Positions 1-14,200 of a stretch of DNA of 64,000 nucleotides are shown piece after piece. How positions within the stretch are numbered: the stretch's first letter is position 1; every line of letters begins with the position of its first letter. The translations under genes were made by a program, and so were the position numbers. The DNA is from Aquibacillus salsiterrae (GTDB lineage Bacteria; Bacillota; Bacilli; Bacillales; Amphibacillaceae), in contig NZ_JAMQKC010000003.1 in NCBI RefSeq assembly GCF_028416595.1, forward strand, positions 248,001 to 312,000. Direction: 5' to 3'. The notes under the pieces are model-generated. The model did not search any database and was not told the DNA's origin. It saw nothing but the letters and a program-made list of their open reading frames with translations.

Positions 1-419
1 ACCATATACATAATCGTTATCCCTGTTTCTTTCTTTCCTTGCATAATAGCATAATGAATCGGTGCTCCCCCTCTTAATTCTGGTAGGAGCGAGGCATGAA
101 CATTGATACAACCTAGTTCTGGTGCCTCTAGTAATGCCTTTGGTAAGATTTGACCAAAGGCTGCAGTTATAATTATGTCTGGTTTATAGTTGAGAACTTG
201 TGTGTACGCTTCTTCTTCATTAATCTTCTCAGGTTGAAAGACAGGAATGCCGTGCTTCTTGGCAGCCACTTTCACAGGTGGTGGAGTAAGTTCTCGCTTC
301 CTCCCTTTTGGACGGTCTGGTTGAGTCACAACAAGGACAACCTCATAGTTCTCTTCTACTAATCGTTCGAGTACTGGCACAGCAAAATCAGGTGTACCCA
401 TAAAGACAATTCGCTTCAT
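1..419 (-). CDS. fmt: methionyl-tRNA formyltransferase, N-terminal part (cut by window edge)
   Basis: Formylates the amino group of initiator Met-tRNA using 10-formyl-tetrahydrofolate. The ATG is at 417-419 and the frame stays open to base 1, giving the first 139 residues of a protein that is usually about 315. The N-terminal hydrolase-type formyltransferase fold is recognisable: it starts [15 protein letters not shown], and the motif NVHASLLP lies at residues 106-113, so Asn106 and His108 fall where the known catalytic Asn and His of Fmt lie. RGGAPI follows at 116-121. The gene starts 13 bases after the priA stop, so the two are probably co-transcribed; the def gene found between them in Bacillus subtilis is absent. 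The C-terminal tRNA-binding domain lies outside the window. Confidence 0.95.
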   Translation of the reverse strand, partial: MKRIVFMGTPDFAVPVLERLVEENYEVVLVVTQPDRPKGRKRELTPPPVKVAAKKHGIPVFQPEKINEEEAYTQVLNYKPDIIITAAFGQILPKALLEAPELGCINVHASLLPELRGGAPIHYAIMQGKKETGITIMYM

Positions 420-432
420 GTTAGACCCCTTT

Positions 433-2841
433 CTACATAAGTTGATAAGGTTGTAGATCAATTTGGATTAACAAATCATTTTTTTGGATGTCAGATTCAA
501 ATACAACCAAAATTTTGTTAAGTATTTCACGTTGCTTTGGTTCATTTTTGTATTTTACCATGCATTGGTAACGATATCTATCCTTGATCCTCGTTACCGG
601 AGATGGAGTCGGACCCAATATTTTTGTTTCTTTTGCCAAATGCTTCATCAAAAGTTGACTAATTGTTCGAATCACCTCTTGGCATTTCACCTGATTCGGA
701 TGAGAAACAGTTATTAACGTTAAGAAATAATACGGTGGGTACTGGAATTTTTTTCTCATCGACATTTCTTTTTGAAAAAACGTATCATAATCATGTTTGC
801 TGGCTAATTGAATACTGTAATGTTCCGGTGTATAGGTTTGGACAACCACTTCCCCTGGTAGCTCCGCACGTCCAGCCCGTCCACTTACTTGGGTCAACAA
901 TTGAAACGTCTTTTCTGATGAGCGAAAATCAGGCAAATGCAACATCGAATCAGCAGCAAGAACTCCTACTAAAGTAACATTCGCAAAGTCAAGTCCCTTT
1001 GCTATCATTTGTGTCCCGAGTAAAATATCTGCTTCATGGTTACCATATTGGTTTAACAGTTTTTCATGGGACCCCTTCTTCCTTGTTGTATCAACATCCA
1101 TCCTAATAACCCGGGCCGTTGGAATTAGCTCTTGTATTGCCTCCTCTACCTTTTGCGTTCCTGTACCAAAATAACGAATCGTTTCGCTTTGACAACTCGG
1201 ACAAGCGCTAGGCATCTTTTCTTCATAAGAACAATAGTGACATTTTAACTTCTCTTGTTTACGATGGTACGTTAGCGCAATATCACAATGCGGGCATTCT
1301 AGGACATATCCACAGTCTCGACACATTACAAAGGTTGAATACCCTCGTCTATTTAGGAAAAGAACAATTTGCTCTTTGCGTTTTATCCGCTCTTCAATCG
1401 CTTCTTTTAGTGTCCTTGAGAACATGGTCCGATTACCTGCGTGTAACTCGTCTCTCATATCAACTATTTTCACTTCTGGCATTGCTTGGTTGTTTACCCG
1501 ATGAGGTAAACTTAGAAGGCGATAGACATTCTTTTGTGCCCGGGCATAAGATTCTAATGTTGGTGTAGCGCTCCCTAATACTACCGGACACTTATGCACC
1601 TCACCGCGGTGGATCGCAACATCTTTCGTATGATACCGTGGATGTTCTTCTTGTTTATAGCTTGTTTCATGTTCCTCATCAATGATGATAATACCGATGT
1701 TTTTTAATGGTGCAAAAATAGCAGACCGTGCCCCTACGACAACCTTCACCTGCTGTCTTTGTATTTTGCGCCATTCATCGTATTTTTCACCTGGTGACAG
1801 GGCGCTATGGAGGACAGCTACATCAGAGCCAAACCTTCCTTTAAAACGTTTGACCATTTGTGGAGTTAAAGAAATTTCAGGAACTAAAACAATTGCTCCT
1901 TTTTGATGCGCCAATACCTTTTGGATAGCCTGCAAATAAACTTCTGTTTTACCACTACCAGTTACCCCGTGAAGTAGAAACACTTCATGTTCGTTTTGAT
2001 CGATTGATGTCCAAATCGGTTTGATTACTTCGGTTTGTTCCTCGGTTAATCCTAGTGGTGTTGTCCGTTTATAGTTCTCTTCTTTATACGGATTTCGATA
2101 AACTTCTTTTTTTGTTTCCTTAACTAACCCTTGGTCAATTAATGTTTTAATCGTAGCTCTTGTTGTTTTTAAGTCTTTTATCAGTCTCTTTTGGCTAACA
2201 TCCCCACCCTGGTCGAGTAGGTATGCGAGTATTTCCCTTTGTTTAGTCGCTTGTTTCGGTAGCGTTTCGATTTTTTCTGCATAAACACGTGGTTCTTTTG
2301 CTAGGCCAAGAATCGTTTCTTTTTTGATCGTTTCCCTAGAATGAACATGGTAGAGGACGTCTATCTGGTCATCTTCTATCATTCGTTGTAATAATCGATA
2401 ATTGCCATCTCGCTCAATAAATTCGTCAGAAGACACGAAATCACGTCCAGCAAAAATCGTTTCTAGTTCCTTAGGTAATTGGGCGCCGTTCTTCCGTTGA
2501 AACTCCTTTTTATATTTAGCCTTTAACACTTGTGGCAGCATCGCCTGAAATGCAGATATGTAAAAACTTAGTGTATGGTTAGATAACCACTTACCGAGCT
2601 CGAGCAATTCCTTGTTAAGGACTGGGGTAACGTCTAACAAATCGTCTATACTTTTCAGCTTGTCAAACGATGAATGATCAGTAATTTCTAATACAAACCC
2701 CATCACTTTCCTCGGTCCAAACGGGACGATTACTCTCATGCCACAATGAACAATGTCGGTAAACTTATCTGGAATATTGTAGTCAAAGACTCGATTTGTT
2801 TGACTCGCTGGAACATCCACTACTACCTTTGCTATATTCAC
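433..2841 (-). CDS. priA: primosomal replication-restart helicase PriA
   Basis: 802-residue superfamily-2 DNA helicase that reloads the replisome at stalled forks. Visible in order: an N-terminal DNA-binding region beginning [11 protein letters not shown]; a Walker A motif [12 protein letters not shown] near residue 295; the DEEH Walker B box near 390; a cysteine-rich zinc-binding insertion ([13 protein letters not shown], then CHYC and CPSC) in the 500s; and the C-terminal helicase motifs including QVSGRAGR. Length matches the family. The start is GTG at 2839-2841, sharing a GTGA overlap with the coaBC stop, so translation is probably coupled to coaBC. fmt follows 13 bases downstream. Confidence 0.97.
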   Translation of the reverse strand: MNIAKVVVDVPASQTNRVFDYNIPDKFTDIVHCGMRVIVPFGPRKVMGFVLEITDHSSFDKLKSIDDLLDVTPVLNKELLELGKWLSNHTLSFYISAFQAMLPQVLKAKYKKEFQRKNGAQLPKELETIFAGRDFVSSDEFIERDGNYRLLQRMIEDDQIDVLYHVHSRETIKKETILGLAKEPRVYAEKIETLPKQATKQREILAYLLDQGGDVSQKRLIKDLKTTRATIKTLIDQGLVKETKKEVYRNPYKEENYKRTTPLGLTEEQTEVIKPIWTSIDQNEHEVFLLHGVTGSGKTEVYLQAIQKVLAHQKGAIVLVPEISLTPQMVKRFKGRFGSDVAVLHSALSPGEKYDEWRKIQRQQVKVVVGARSAIFAPLKNIGIIIIDEEHETSYKQEEHPRYHTKDVAIHRGEVHKCPVVLGSATPTLESYARAQKNVYRLLSLPHRVNNQAMPEVKIVDMRDELHAGNRTMFSRTLKEAIEERIKRKEQIVLFLNRRGYSTFVMCRDCGYVLECPHCDIALTYHRKQEKLKCHYCSYEEKMPSACPSCQSETIRYFGTGTQKVEEAIQELIPTARVIRMDVDTTRKKGSHEKLLNQYGNHEADILLGTQMIAKGLDFANVTLVGVLAADSMLHLPDFRSSEKTFQLLTQVSGRAGRAELPGEVVVQTYTPEHYSIQLASKHDYDTFFQKEMSMRKKFQYPPYYFLTLITVSHPNQVKCQEVIRTISQLLMKHLAKETKILGPTPSPVTRIKDRYRYQCMVKYKNEPKQREILNKILVVFESDIQKNDLLIQIDLQPYQLM

Positions 2842-4043
2842 TTGGATTCATCCTTTATTTCCTGATCAATAATTAATAATAGTTGTCTTGCTATATCTCT
2901 TTTGGATGCAAGTGGTAATAAGTGTTCTTTTCCTTCTCGATTTAGATACCACACTTGATTCGTATCCGTAGTAAAACCCGCACCCTCGACGGTTATATCG
3001 TTAATAACAATGGCATCCAGGTTTTTAGACACTAGTTTCGCTTTACCATAGTCCAAAACATTTGTTGTCTCTGCAGCAAATCCTACTAAAAACTGGCCCT
3101 GTTTTTTAGTGCCTAGCTCTTTTAAAATGTCTTTCGTTCGCTCCATCTCAATTGTTAGATTGCCAGTTTTTTTCTTGATTTTTTCCTGATAGGTATTGAT
3201 TGGGCGATAGTCCGCAACAGCAGCAGCCTTAATAACAATATCTTGGTCGTCATAATAGGAGTTAACTGCTTGATACATCTCTTCTGCTGATTCTACATCA
3301 ATTCGGGCAACATTTGTTGGCGTTGGTAACTGGACGGGACCAGCAATAAGAGTTACATCTGCTCCAAGACGGGCTGCTTCTTCAGCAAGAGCAAAGCCCA
3401 TCTTACCCGATGAGTGGTTAGAGAAAAACCGAACAGGATCAACTTTTTCTCTTGTTGGTCCAGCAGTGACTAGAACTTTCTTACCTGCAAACAATTGGTT
3501 AGTCAATAAATCTTGATCAACAACTTGGATAATTGTTTCCGGTTCTTCAAGTCTCCCTTTACCAACCCAGCCACAAGCAAGATACCCGTTTCCTGGTTCA
3601 ATAAAGCGATACCCATAACCATCTAGTATTTTCATATTAGCAACAACGGACGGATGACTGTACATGTTTACATTCATGCTTGGTGCGATATAGACAGGCG
3701 ATGTCGTTGCAAGTATGGTAGTAGATAACATGTCATCACCTATTCCATTAGCAAATTTTCCAATGGTATTTGCCGTTGCAGGTGCAATAATAAAGCAGTC
3801 AGCCCAATCAGCTAAATCGATATGAGCAATTTTTTCCAGATCTTTTTCATCGAACGTATCGGTATAAACTGCATTTCTAGATAACGCTTGAAATGTTAGC
3901 GGTGATATAAATTCAGTGGCACTTTTTGTCATGATCACCTTTACTACAGCTCCTTGCTGTGTCAACTTACTCGTTAACGCACAGGCCTTGTAAGCCGCAA
4001 TTCCTCCAGCAACACCTAATACTATTTTTGTCCCTGCAAGCAT
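2838..4043 (-). CDS. coaBC: bifunctional phosphopantothenoylcysteine decarboxylase / phosphopantothenate-cysteine ligase
   Basis: 401-residue bifunctional coenzyme A enzyme: the N-terminal flavoprotein CoaC half decarboxylates phosphopantothenoylcysteine and the C-terminal CoaB half makes it from phosphopantothenate, cysteine and CTP. The CoaC half opens MLAGTKIVLGVAGGIAAYK and carries APSMNVNMY and the active-site-region motif GYLACGWVGKGRL; the CoaB half begins near residue 190 with VLVTAGPTREKVDPVRF. I start at the ATG 4041-4043 because a GGGGGAAG ribosome-binding site sits just upstream; a longer in-frame extension to 4073 lacks one. It overlaps priA by four bases and follows rpoZ after a 190-base gap with a hairpin. 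Confidence 0.96.
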   Translation of the reverse strand: MLAGTKIVLGVAGGIAAYKACALTSKLTQQGAVVKVIMTKSATEFISPLTFQALSRNAVYTDTFDEKDLEKIAHIDLADWADCFIIAPATANTIGKFANGIGDDMLSTTILATTSPVYIAPSMNVNMYSHPSVVANMKILDGYGYRFIEPGNGYLACGWVGKGRLEEPETIIQVVDQDLLTNQLFAGKKVLVTAGPTREKVDPVRFFSNHSSGKMGFALAEEAARLGADVTLIAGPVQLPTPTNVARIDVESAEEMYQAVNSYYDDQDIVIKAAAVADYRPINTYQEKIKKKTGNLTIEMERTKDILKELGTKKQGQFLVGFAAETTNVLDYGKAKLVSKNLDAIVINDITVEGAGFTTDTNQVWYLNREGKEHLLPLASKRDIARQLLLIIDQEIKDESK

Positions 4044-4161
4044 AAAACTTCCCCCTTTCTGACTACATAACAAATTTCAAATAGTTTAACACTCACCTCG
4101 TTCACTGTTCAAAGCTGAACACTACCTATCAAAAGGAGATAAATGACACGAATAGAAGAAA

Positions 4162-4188
4162 CCCTCGCGAGCCATGAGCAAGCGAGGG
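4162..4188 (-). terminator. hairpin downstream of rpoZ
   Basis: CCCTCGC (4162-4168) pairs with GCGAGGG (4182-4188) around a 13-base loop, and the minus strand continues into a pyrimidine-rich TTTCTTC stretch. The tail is weak for an intrinsic terminator, so it may only attenuate transcription into coaBC. The rest of the rpoZ-coaBC gap shows no gene. Confidence 0.5.
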
Positions 4189-4231
4189 AAAAGTATATCA
4201 ATTACATTTTTTACTACAAAATGGTTTTAAT

Positions 4232-5070
<839 letters not shown>

Positions 5071-5331
5071 TTATTCATCAGAGATCTCGTCATTACTAAT
5101 GACACGCTGACCAACTGTTTCTGGCTGCACAGCTGATAATACAACGTGATCACTATCGGTTATGATAACAGCTCGTGTACGCCTTCCGTATGTAGCATCT
5201 ACTAATTTATTATTGTCCCTAGCAACAGTAATAATTCGTTTAATTGGAGCAGATTCTGGAGAAACGATAGAAATAATTCGGTTCGCCGAAACCACATTCC
5301 CAAATCCAATGTTAATAAGTTTCAAACTCAT
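5071..5331 (-). CDS. remA: extracellular matrix / biofilm regulator RemA
   Basis: 86-residue DNA-binding protein of the RemA (formerly YlzA, DUF370) family; in Bacillus subtilis it activates matrix operons and osmoprotectant genes. The sequence opens [32 protein letters not shown] in two characteristic blocks and continues [23 protein letters not shown]; the conserved basic and YGRRT residues are all present. The ATG at 5329-5331 is preceded by a strong GGAGGGGGAT site. Its approximately 80-base leader contains a hairpin (separate entry). Cellular role is inferred from family membership. Confidence 0.96.
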   Translation of the reverse strand: MSLKLINIGFGNVVSANRIISIVSPESAPIKRIITVARDNNKLVDATYGRRTRAVIITDSDHVVLSAVQPETVGQRVISNDEISDE

Positions 5332-5347
5332 ACGTAGATCCCCCTCC

Positions 5348-5369
5348 CGTTCCGGGAAATTCCCGAACG
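5348..5369 (-). promoter_or_regulatory. leader hairpin immediately upstream of the remA ribosome-binding site
   Basis: The 22 bases form an almost perfect inverted repeat (CGTTCCGGGAA, one base, TTCCCGAACG, with one bulged C). It ends just before the GGAGGGGG ribosome-binding site on the minus strand. There is no T tract, so it is not an obvious terminator. It could modulate initiation or RNA stability, or be a DNA operator; function unknown. Confidence 0.5.
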
Positions 5370-5420
5370 TCCGATAAATTCATGTATCTCTTAAATAACG
5401 ACATTTTTTGCTTCTTGCCT

Positions 5421-5426
5421 ATTATA
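5421..5426 (-). promoter_or_regulatory. probable -10 box for remA-gmk-rpoZ
   Basis: A perfect TATAAT on the minus strand lies about 90 bases upstream of the remA start codon, in the yloC-remA gap. No good -35 hexamer is visible at 16-18 bases, so only the -10 element is claimed. Confidence 0.45.
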
Positions 5427-5458
5427 GTATAAACCAAGGGTTGACGAAAAATAAAAAG

Positions 5459-6346
5459 TTATTCAACATTCTGAATTTGCTCTTTAATTTTCTCAATCTC
5501 ACTCTTTAGTTCTACCACATATTCACTAATTTCAGCATCATTCGACTTTGCCCCAATTGTATTTGCTTCTCGGTGCATTTCTTGGGTGATAAAATCTAAT
5601 TTTCTCCCAATCGCTTCTTCTTGATTTAAAATAGCTGAAAATTGCTGTAGGTGGCTCATTAGTCTTGTTACTTCTTCTGTTATATCACCTTTTTCAGCCA
5701 ATAAAGCGACATCTTGAACGAGCTTTGTGTCCTCACTACTAATCTCTTTATAGTCATTTATGTAAGACTGAATTCGTTTCAAAATTCTCTCCTGATATTC
5801 TATTATAACAATTTCTCTCTGATCACCCAACATTTTTACTATATTTTTAATTAAGTTAATTCGGTTGCGTAAATCTTGTTCAAGTAATTCTCCTTCTTTT
5901 TTTCTCATTTTCACTACTTCTTCACAAGCAAAACCTACTGCTGTTATTATGCTATCTTTGATTGAATCAACCGGACTTTCTGTTTCTTCGATAAGAAAGA
6001 GATTCTCTAAATTCGTCATCATAGCTAAAGATGGCTCACCACTTAATGAAAACTTTTGCTTCAATGTCTTTAAGTGATCGACATATTGATCGACTAAATT
6101 CCAATCAACACGAAGCTTACGTTCAAGATAGCCTTCACCATCAACCGAAAGAAATAACTCGACCCTTCCTCTTGAAAAATGGTTTTTTATGACTTGCTTT
6201 ACTTTGTTTTCTATCCCAAACAAGTGATGCGGAAGCTTAGTTGATATATCTAAAAAACGATGATTTACACTACGAATTTCAACAGTAACATGCAATTGAT
6301 CAACGGTAACAACCTTTCGACCATAACCCGTCATACTTTTTATCAT
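5459..6346 (-). CDS. yloC: YicC/YloC family endoribonuclease
   Basis: 295-residue member of the YicC family, whose Escherichia coli founder is an endoribonuclease. The N-terminal signature MIKSMTGYGRK and the block EIRSVNHRFLDISTKLP are present, as is the C-terminal block GRKLDFITQEMHREANTIGAKSND, which is diagnostic for the DUF1732 domain. I start at the ATG 6344-6346 behind a GGTGGATGTG site because the family starts with M-[IL]-x-SMTGYG; the open frame extends six codons further without support. It sits upstream of remA-gmk-rpoZ as in B. subtilis and is divergent from rqcH. Confidence 0.93.
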   Translation of the reverse strand: MIKSMTGYGRKVVTVDQLHVTVEIRSVNHRFLDISTKLPHHLFGIENKVKQVIKNHFSRGRVELFLSVDGEGYLERKLRVDWNLVDQYVDHLKTLKQKFSLSGEPSLAMMTNLENLFLIEETESPVDSIKDSIITAVGFACEEVVKMRKKEGELLEQDLRNRINLIKNIVKMLGDQREIVIIEYQERILKRIQSYINDYKEISSEDTKLVQDVALLAEKGDITEEVTRLMSHLQQFSAILNQEEAIGRKLDFITQEMHREANTIGAKSNDAEISEYVVELKSEIEKIKEQIQNVE

Positions 6347-6485
6347 AAACATCACATCCACCAATCGTTAATTCCGCTCGGAAAAAGCACGGCTTCTAAC
6401 AGTTATGTTCATCATATCAAAAAAAACTAACAATGCCTATTATCGTAATAAGAATCTTTGCAGCTAGGATACTATAGCTAAAAAA

Positions 6486-6494
6486 TGGTATAAT
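6486..6494 (+). promoter_or_regulatory. extended -10 promoter of rqcH
   Basis: TGGTATAAT matches the extended -10 consensus TGnTATAAT exactly. No clear -35 is visible at 17 bases, as expected for extended -10 promoters. It lies 43 bases upstream of the rqcH ATG in the divergent yloC-rqcH gap. Confidence 0.7.
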
Positions 6495-6537
6495 GTCTTT
6501 GACAAGATCTTGTTAAAAGTTTTACGAGGTGATACAG

Positions 6538-8244
6538 ATGGCATTCGACGGAATTGTTACAAGGGCAATCGCACAAGAATTAAATACAGAGCTTTCAACT
6601 GGTCGGCTACTAAAAATACACCAACCGACGGAGACAGAACTAGTTTTTACTATTCGAAACTTTGGTAAAAATAAGTCCTTACTGCTATCTGCACATTCCA
6701 GTTATTCTAGATTTCATTTAACCGAAGATTCCTTTCAAAACCCTAAAGAGCCTCCCATGTTTTGTATGTTATTAAGAAAACATCTATTAGGAAGTTTCGT
6801 TGAAAAAGTGGAGCAGTATAACAATGAAAGAATTGTTATGTTTCATTTCAAGGGAAAAGATGAAATCGGGGATGAAACCCGAAAAACAATAATTATTGAA
6901 GTAATGGGTAAGCATAGCAACATTCATCTCGTTGACGAGGAAAAGGGACACATTTTAGACAGTATTAAGCATATTCCACCGTCCCAAAACCGCTACCGAA
7001 TTATTATGCCAGGACAGCCTTATAAACTTCCACCAGACCAAGGGAAAATAAACCCTTTAACGATTGATGGGGATACGTTTATGAAGAAGTTAGACTTTAA
7101 CGCTGGGAAATTAGCGAAACAGATGGTAGATACGTACACGGGATTTTCTCCATTAATTGCATCAGAAATTACCCATCTTGCTAGTCTCGGTACAAAAGAT
7201 CAGTACAAACAGGCATTTGAATCAATAAAATCGACTGTTTTAAATAACAACTATTGTCCACAAATTATTCGATCAGAAAAGGAAACTTTTTATGTCCTAA
7301 ACTTAACGTCAATTCGTGGCGATGTCCAACTATTTAAATCTACCAGTGAAATGCTTGATAGCTTTTACTCTGGCAAAGCTAAACGGGACCGTGTTAAACA
7401 ACAAGCAGGAGACTTAATCCGTTTTTTGAAAAACGAACGGGATAAAAATGAAAGAAAAATCATAAAGCACAAGGATACTTTAACAAAGGCTGAAAAAGCT
7501 GATCAATTTCAAAGGTACGGGGAATTATTGACTGCCAATATGCATGCATTGAAAACAGGTGATAAACAAGCTCTAGTTGTCGATTATTACGACCCCAACC
7601 AGCAAGAAATTTCGATTCCTTTAAACCCTAATAAGACGCCTAGTGAAAATGCACAAGCCTATTTTAAAACGTACCAGAAGCTTAAAAAGTCGAAACAAAT
7701 GGTGCTTCAGGAAATAGAAAAAGCAAAAGAAGAAATTAGCTATTTAGAAGAGATTATTCAGCAAATCGACAGTGCAAGAGAACAAGATATACTAGAAATT
7801 AGAGAAGAACTACAAGAACAGGGTTACCTTAAGATTAAAGCCAACAAAAAAAATAAACGGGACAAGCAGCTAAAGCCAGAGCCCGAAAAATTCATCTCTT
7901 CTGATGGCACCGTTCTTTTGGTTGGAAAGAATAACAAACAAAATGATTATTTAACGAATAAGCTCGCCCATAAAGACGACTTGTGGTTTCACACAAAAGA
8001 CATTCCGGGGTCACATGTTGTCATTCGTTCTTCAACACCTAGCGAGAACACGATTAGAGAGGCAGCTAACCTAGCCGCATATTTTAGTAAATCAAAGGCT
8101 TCTTCTTCGGTGCCAGTCGATTATACATTAATCAGACATGTAAAAAAGCCAAATGGATCAAAGCCCGGATATGTAACATATGAAAACCAAAAAACAATTT
8201 ATATCGATCCAGATAAAAGTCTAATCGATAAATTAAGAAACTAA
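6538..8244 (+). CDS. rqcH: ribosome quality-control protein RqcH (NEMF/FbpA family)
   Basis: 568-residue Rqc2/NEMF homologue. Bacterial RqcH binds stalled 50S-peptidyl-tRNA complexes and directs C-terminal alanine tailing; older literature calls the family fibronectin-binding protein A. Visible: the NFACT-N domain from MAFDGIVTRAIAQEL; a central charged coiled coil around residues 290-430 (ERDKNERKIIKHKDTL, then KSKQMVLQEIEKAKEEI); and the C-terminal NFACT-R domain (FISSDGTVLLVGKNNKQND, DLWFHTKDIPGSHVVIR). The ATG at 6538 has a GAGGTGAT site six bases upstream; the GTG at 6529 is less well placed. One of four plus-strand genes, it shares a bidirectional terminator with pyrE. Confidence 0.95.
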   Translation: MAFDGIVTRAIAQELNTELSTGRLLKIHQPTETELVFTIRNFGKNKSLLLSAHSSYSRFHLTEDSFQNPKEPPMFCMLLRKHLLGSFVEKVEQYNNERIVMFHFKGKDEIGDETRKTIIIEVMGKHSNIHLVDEEKGHILDSIKHIPPSQNRYRIIMPGQPYKLPPDQGKINPLTIDGDTFMKKLDFNAGKLAKQMVDTYTGFSPLIASEITHLASLGTKDQYKQAFESIKSTVLNNNYCPQIIRSEKETFYVLNLTSIRGDVQLFKSTSEMLDSFYSGKAKRDRVKQQAGDLIRFLKNERDKNERKIIKHKDTLTKAEKADQFQRYGELLTANMHALKTGDKQALVVDYYDPNQQEISIPLNPNKTPSENAQAYFKTYQKLKKSKQMVLQEIEKAKEEISYLEEIIQQIDSAREQDILEIREELQEQGYLKIKANKKNKRDKQLKPEPEKFISSDGTVLLVGKNNKQNDYLTNKLAHKDDLWFHTKDIPGSHVVIRSSTPSENTIREAANLAAYFSKSKASSSVPVDYTLIRHVKKPNGSKPGYVTYENQKTIYIDPDKSLIDKLRN

Positions 8245-8267
8245 GAAAAGCGCAAGGCGCTTTTCTT
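8243..8267. terminator. bidirectional terminator between rqcH and pyrE
   Basis: A perfect 11-bp stem (AAGAAAAGCGC / GCGCTTTTCTT) with a 3-base loop serves two converging genes and overlaps the rqcH stop. The arm AAGAAAAGCGC equals the left end of the dispersed repeat described elsewhere, so it may be a relic of that element. Confidence 0.85.
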
Positions 8268-8269
8268 AA

Positions 8270-8885
8270 TTATCTCGTTAATTCCACTGATAATGAATCA
8301 CGCCACTCAATTAAATCTGCTTTATTTTCCTTGTTAATCGTTCCCGCTACAAGTAATTCATCTAATAAACTATCAAAATTAGATATGGTTGTAAGAGGAA
8401 AACCATTTGCTTTAAAATTATTAGTTGCTTTCGCTAATCCATAGGAAAAAATGGCAAGGACACCAATTACGTTTGCTCCTGCTTCCTGCAAAGCAAGTGC
8501 CGCATTAATGGATGAGCCTCCAGTTGAGATTAAATCTTCAATAACAACAACTTTCTGCCCCTCTTTAATATCCCCTTCAATTTGATTCCCCTTCCCATGC
8601 CCTTTCGGCTTTGACCGAACATACACCATTGGTAGATTCAACTTTTGAGCTATCCACGCAGCATGTGGAATACCGGCAGTAGCACAACCAGCAATGACAT
8701 CCGGTTGTTCTTCCTGCGCTTTGATAATCGTAACAAATGCATCTGCTATTTTTTCTCTAATATCAGGATAAGATAACGTTAAACGGTTATCACAATAGAT
8801 TGGTGATTTAATTCCAGAGGTCCAAGTAAAGGAACGATCTGGTTTGATTTGGATCGCTTCTATTTTATACAATTCTCGTGCAATT

Positions 8886-8902
<17 letters not shown>
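8270..8902 (-). CDS. pyrE: orotate phosphoribosyltransferase
   Basis: 210-residue type I phosphoribosyltransferase joining orotate to PRPP to give OMP, step five of UMP synthesis. The PRPP-binding loop VVVIEDLISTGGSSINAAL is complete, and the catalytic loop is recognisable as VRSKPKGHGKGNQIEG with the conserved Lys and His. Last gene of the pyr operon; its start lies inside the end of pyrF (17-base overlap) and a bidirectional terminator closes the operon. Confidence 0.97.
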
Positions 8903-11275
<2,373 letters not shown>

Positions 11276-11279
<4 letters not shown>

Positions 11280-14200
11280 AATACGACAGCCTTTCTCTCA
11301 ACAACTGGTCTTGCTGAAAAAGTGGTAGAATCAATCACATTAATAATCGCAAGTGCAGTGTCAAGGCTAGTTAAACATGCAATCCCATGCTCAACTGCTT
11401 CTCTACGGATTCTGAATCCGTCAGATCGAGGCTGCTTACCAGAAGTTAGTGTATTGATAACGAACTGGACGTCACCATTTTCAATAATCGATAATACATT
11501 CGTTCCAGACGCTCCAATTTTCCCCACCGATTGAACCGGAATACCATTGTTACTAATCGATGCAGCTGTTCCCTCTGTTGCATAGAGCGTGAAACCTAAC
11601 TGATGGAATCTGGTTGCAACCGCAACTGCTTCTTCCTTATCCTTGTCAGCGATCGTTAACAATGCAGCACCTTCTTGAGGTATCGATAAACCTGATGCAA
11701 TTAATCCTTTGTATAAAGCTTTTTCTAACGTTTTATCCCGTCCAATAGCTTCACCAGTGGATTTCATTTCTGGACCTAGTATCGTATCAACACTCCGTAA
11801 TTTTTCAAAAGAGAAGACCGGAACTTTCACAGAAACATGTAGTGGCTCTGGTAGGACACCGTCTTGATAACCCATGTCAGTAAGGGATTGACCTAAAATA
11901 CATTTTGTTGCAATGTTGGCCATTGTTACACCGGTAATCTTACTTAAAAAAGGAATTGTTCGACTTGCGCGCGGATTTACTTCTAGTACATATACTTCGT
12001 CCTTATGCACAACAAATTGAATATTTACTAATCCCTTCACTTGGAGACGTTTTGCAATTTTTATCGTTATATCCACACATTTTTGCTTAATGACAGCACT
12101 TATTCGCTGTGTAGGATAGACAGCAATTGAGTCACCAGAGTGGACGCCTGCACGTTCGATATGCTCCATAATTCCCGGAATAATTGTCGTTTCTCCATCA
12201 CTTATTGCATCAACCTCAACTTCAATCCCTGTTAAATATTTATCGATTAATACAGGGTGTTTATGGGTCACGTGGTTCGTTTTATTTAAATAACTATAAA
12301 GTTCTTCATCATTGTAGACAATTTCCATTTGACTCCCACCTATTACATAAGATGGTCGAACTAAGACAGGATAGCCTATTTCGTTTGCGGCACTGATTGC
12401 TTGGTCAAGCTTTTTGACACTCTTGCCTTTTGGTTGTGGAATGTTTAATTCCCCTAATAGTTGTTCAAACTTATCACGGTTTTCAGCTGCATCGATAGCC
12501 TCTAGTGCCGTACCCAAAATCTTAACTCCCCTACGCTCTAAACCTTCAGCTAGATTAATAGCAGTTTGACCACCAAACTGAACGATGACTCCCATTGGTT
12601 GCTCTAATTCTATGACGTGCATCACATCTTCTAACGTTAGTGGCTCAAAATACAACTTATCAGATACACTGAAATCAGTGGAGACTGTTTCCGGGTTATT
12701 ATTCATGATAATCGCTTCATAGCCTGCTTCTTTTAAAGATAATACGGAATGTACTGTCGCATAATCAAACTCAATTCCTTGACCAATTCTGATTGGACCA
12801 GAGCCTAGCACGAGCACTTTCTCTTTTTCAGACCGAACCGATTCATTTTCTTCTTCATAAGTACTATAAAAATAAGGGGTCTCAGATTCAAACTCTGCAG
12901 CACAAGTATCAACCATTTTATAAACGGGTTGGATATTTTCAAGCTTCCTTAGTTGATAAATGTCATCCATATCCATCTCCCACACGCGTGCTATTTGTGT
13001 ATCTGAAAAACCAAATTGTTTTGCTTCTCTTAACAGTTCTAAAGAACCTTTGTTATTTGCTAATGTTCGTTCTAGTTCAATAATCTTGTTTAGTTTAACT
13101 AAGAAATAACGGTCTATTTTTGTTAAATCAAAGATCTCATCCAATGACATTCCACGTCGCAACGTTTCCGCTAAGACGTAAATTCGTTCGTCATCCGCCT
13201 TCACTAATCTTGCTTTTAGCTCTTCGATTGTTGCTTCGGTTAACCGTTTCATCCAAAGGTCTTCGGCACTTATGTCCAAGGAGCGGATTGCTTTTAATAG
13301 TGATTCTTCAAAAGTCCTACCAATCGCCATTACCTCACCAGTTGCTTTCATCTGTGTTCCTAATGTTCGATTCCCTGTAGTAAACTTATCAAATGGGAAT
13401 CTAGGAAACTTGGTCACTACATAATCAAGCGCTGGCTCGTAACATGCGTATGTTTTACCAGTAATCGGATTGATAATTTCATCTAATGTTAATCCAACAG
13501 CAATTTTCGCTGCAATCTTCGCAATCGGATAACCAGTTGCTTTTGATGCTAAGGCAGAAGAACGACTTACCCTTGGATTAACTTCAATGATGTAATACTG
13601 GAAGCTATCAGGGTCTAATGCTAATTGGACATTGCATCCACCTTCAATTTTTAAAGCACGAATGATTTTTAAAGACGCATTTCTTAACATTTGGTATTCC
13701 CGATCACTTAGCGTTTGCGATGGTGCTGTTACAATCGAATCTCCAGTATGAATTCCTACAGGGTCGATGTTTTCCATGTTACACACAACGATTGCTTGAT
13801 CGTTTTTGTCACGCATTACTTCATATTCAATTTCTTTAAAGCCTGCAATATTTTTCTCGATTAAACACTGATTTACTGGTGATAACGCTAAACCATTTCG
13901 CGTAATATTACGAAGTTCTTGAACATCATAACACATGCCACCACCTGTACCACCAAGAGTATAGGCAGGTCTAACAATTAGCGGAAATCCGATTTCTTCA
14001 GAAAATGCTACTGCTTGGTCTACCGTGTTAACAATCATACTATCAGGTACTGGCTCATTTAATTCATTCATTAAGGAACGGAATTTCTCCCTATCTTCCG
14101 CTTGTTGGATAGCATCTAATGATGTTCCAAGTAACTCCGTATTACACTCTTCTAAAATACCAGTTGCTTCTAGCTGTACAGCCATATTTAATCCAGTCTG

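Noticed and set aside
1-419. fmt as a truncated pseudogene
   Set aside because: The frame is open to the window edge and all visible motifs are intact; the truncation is due to the window boundary.
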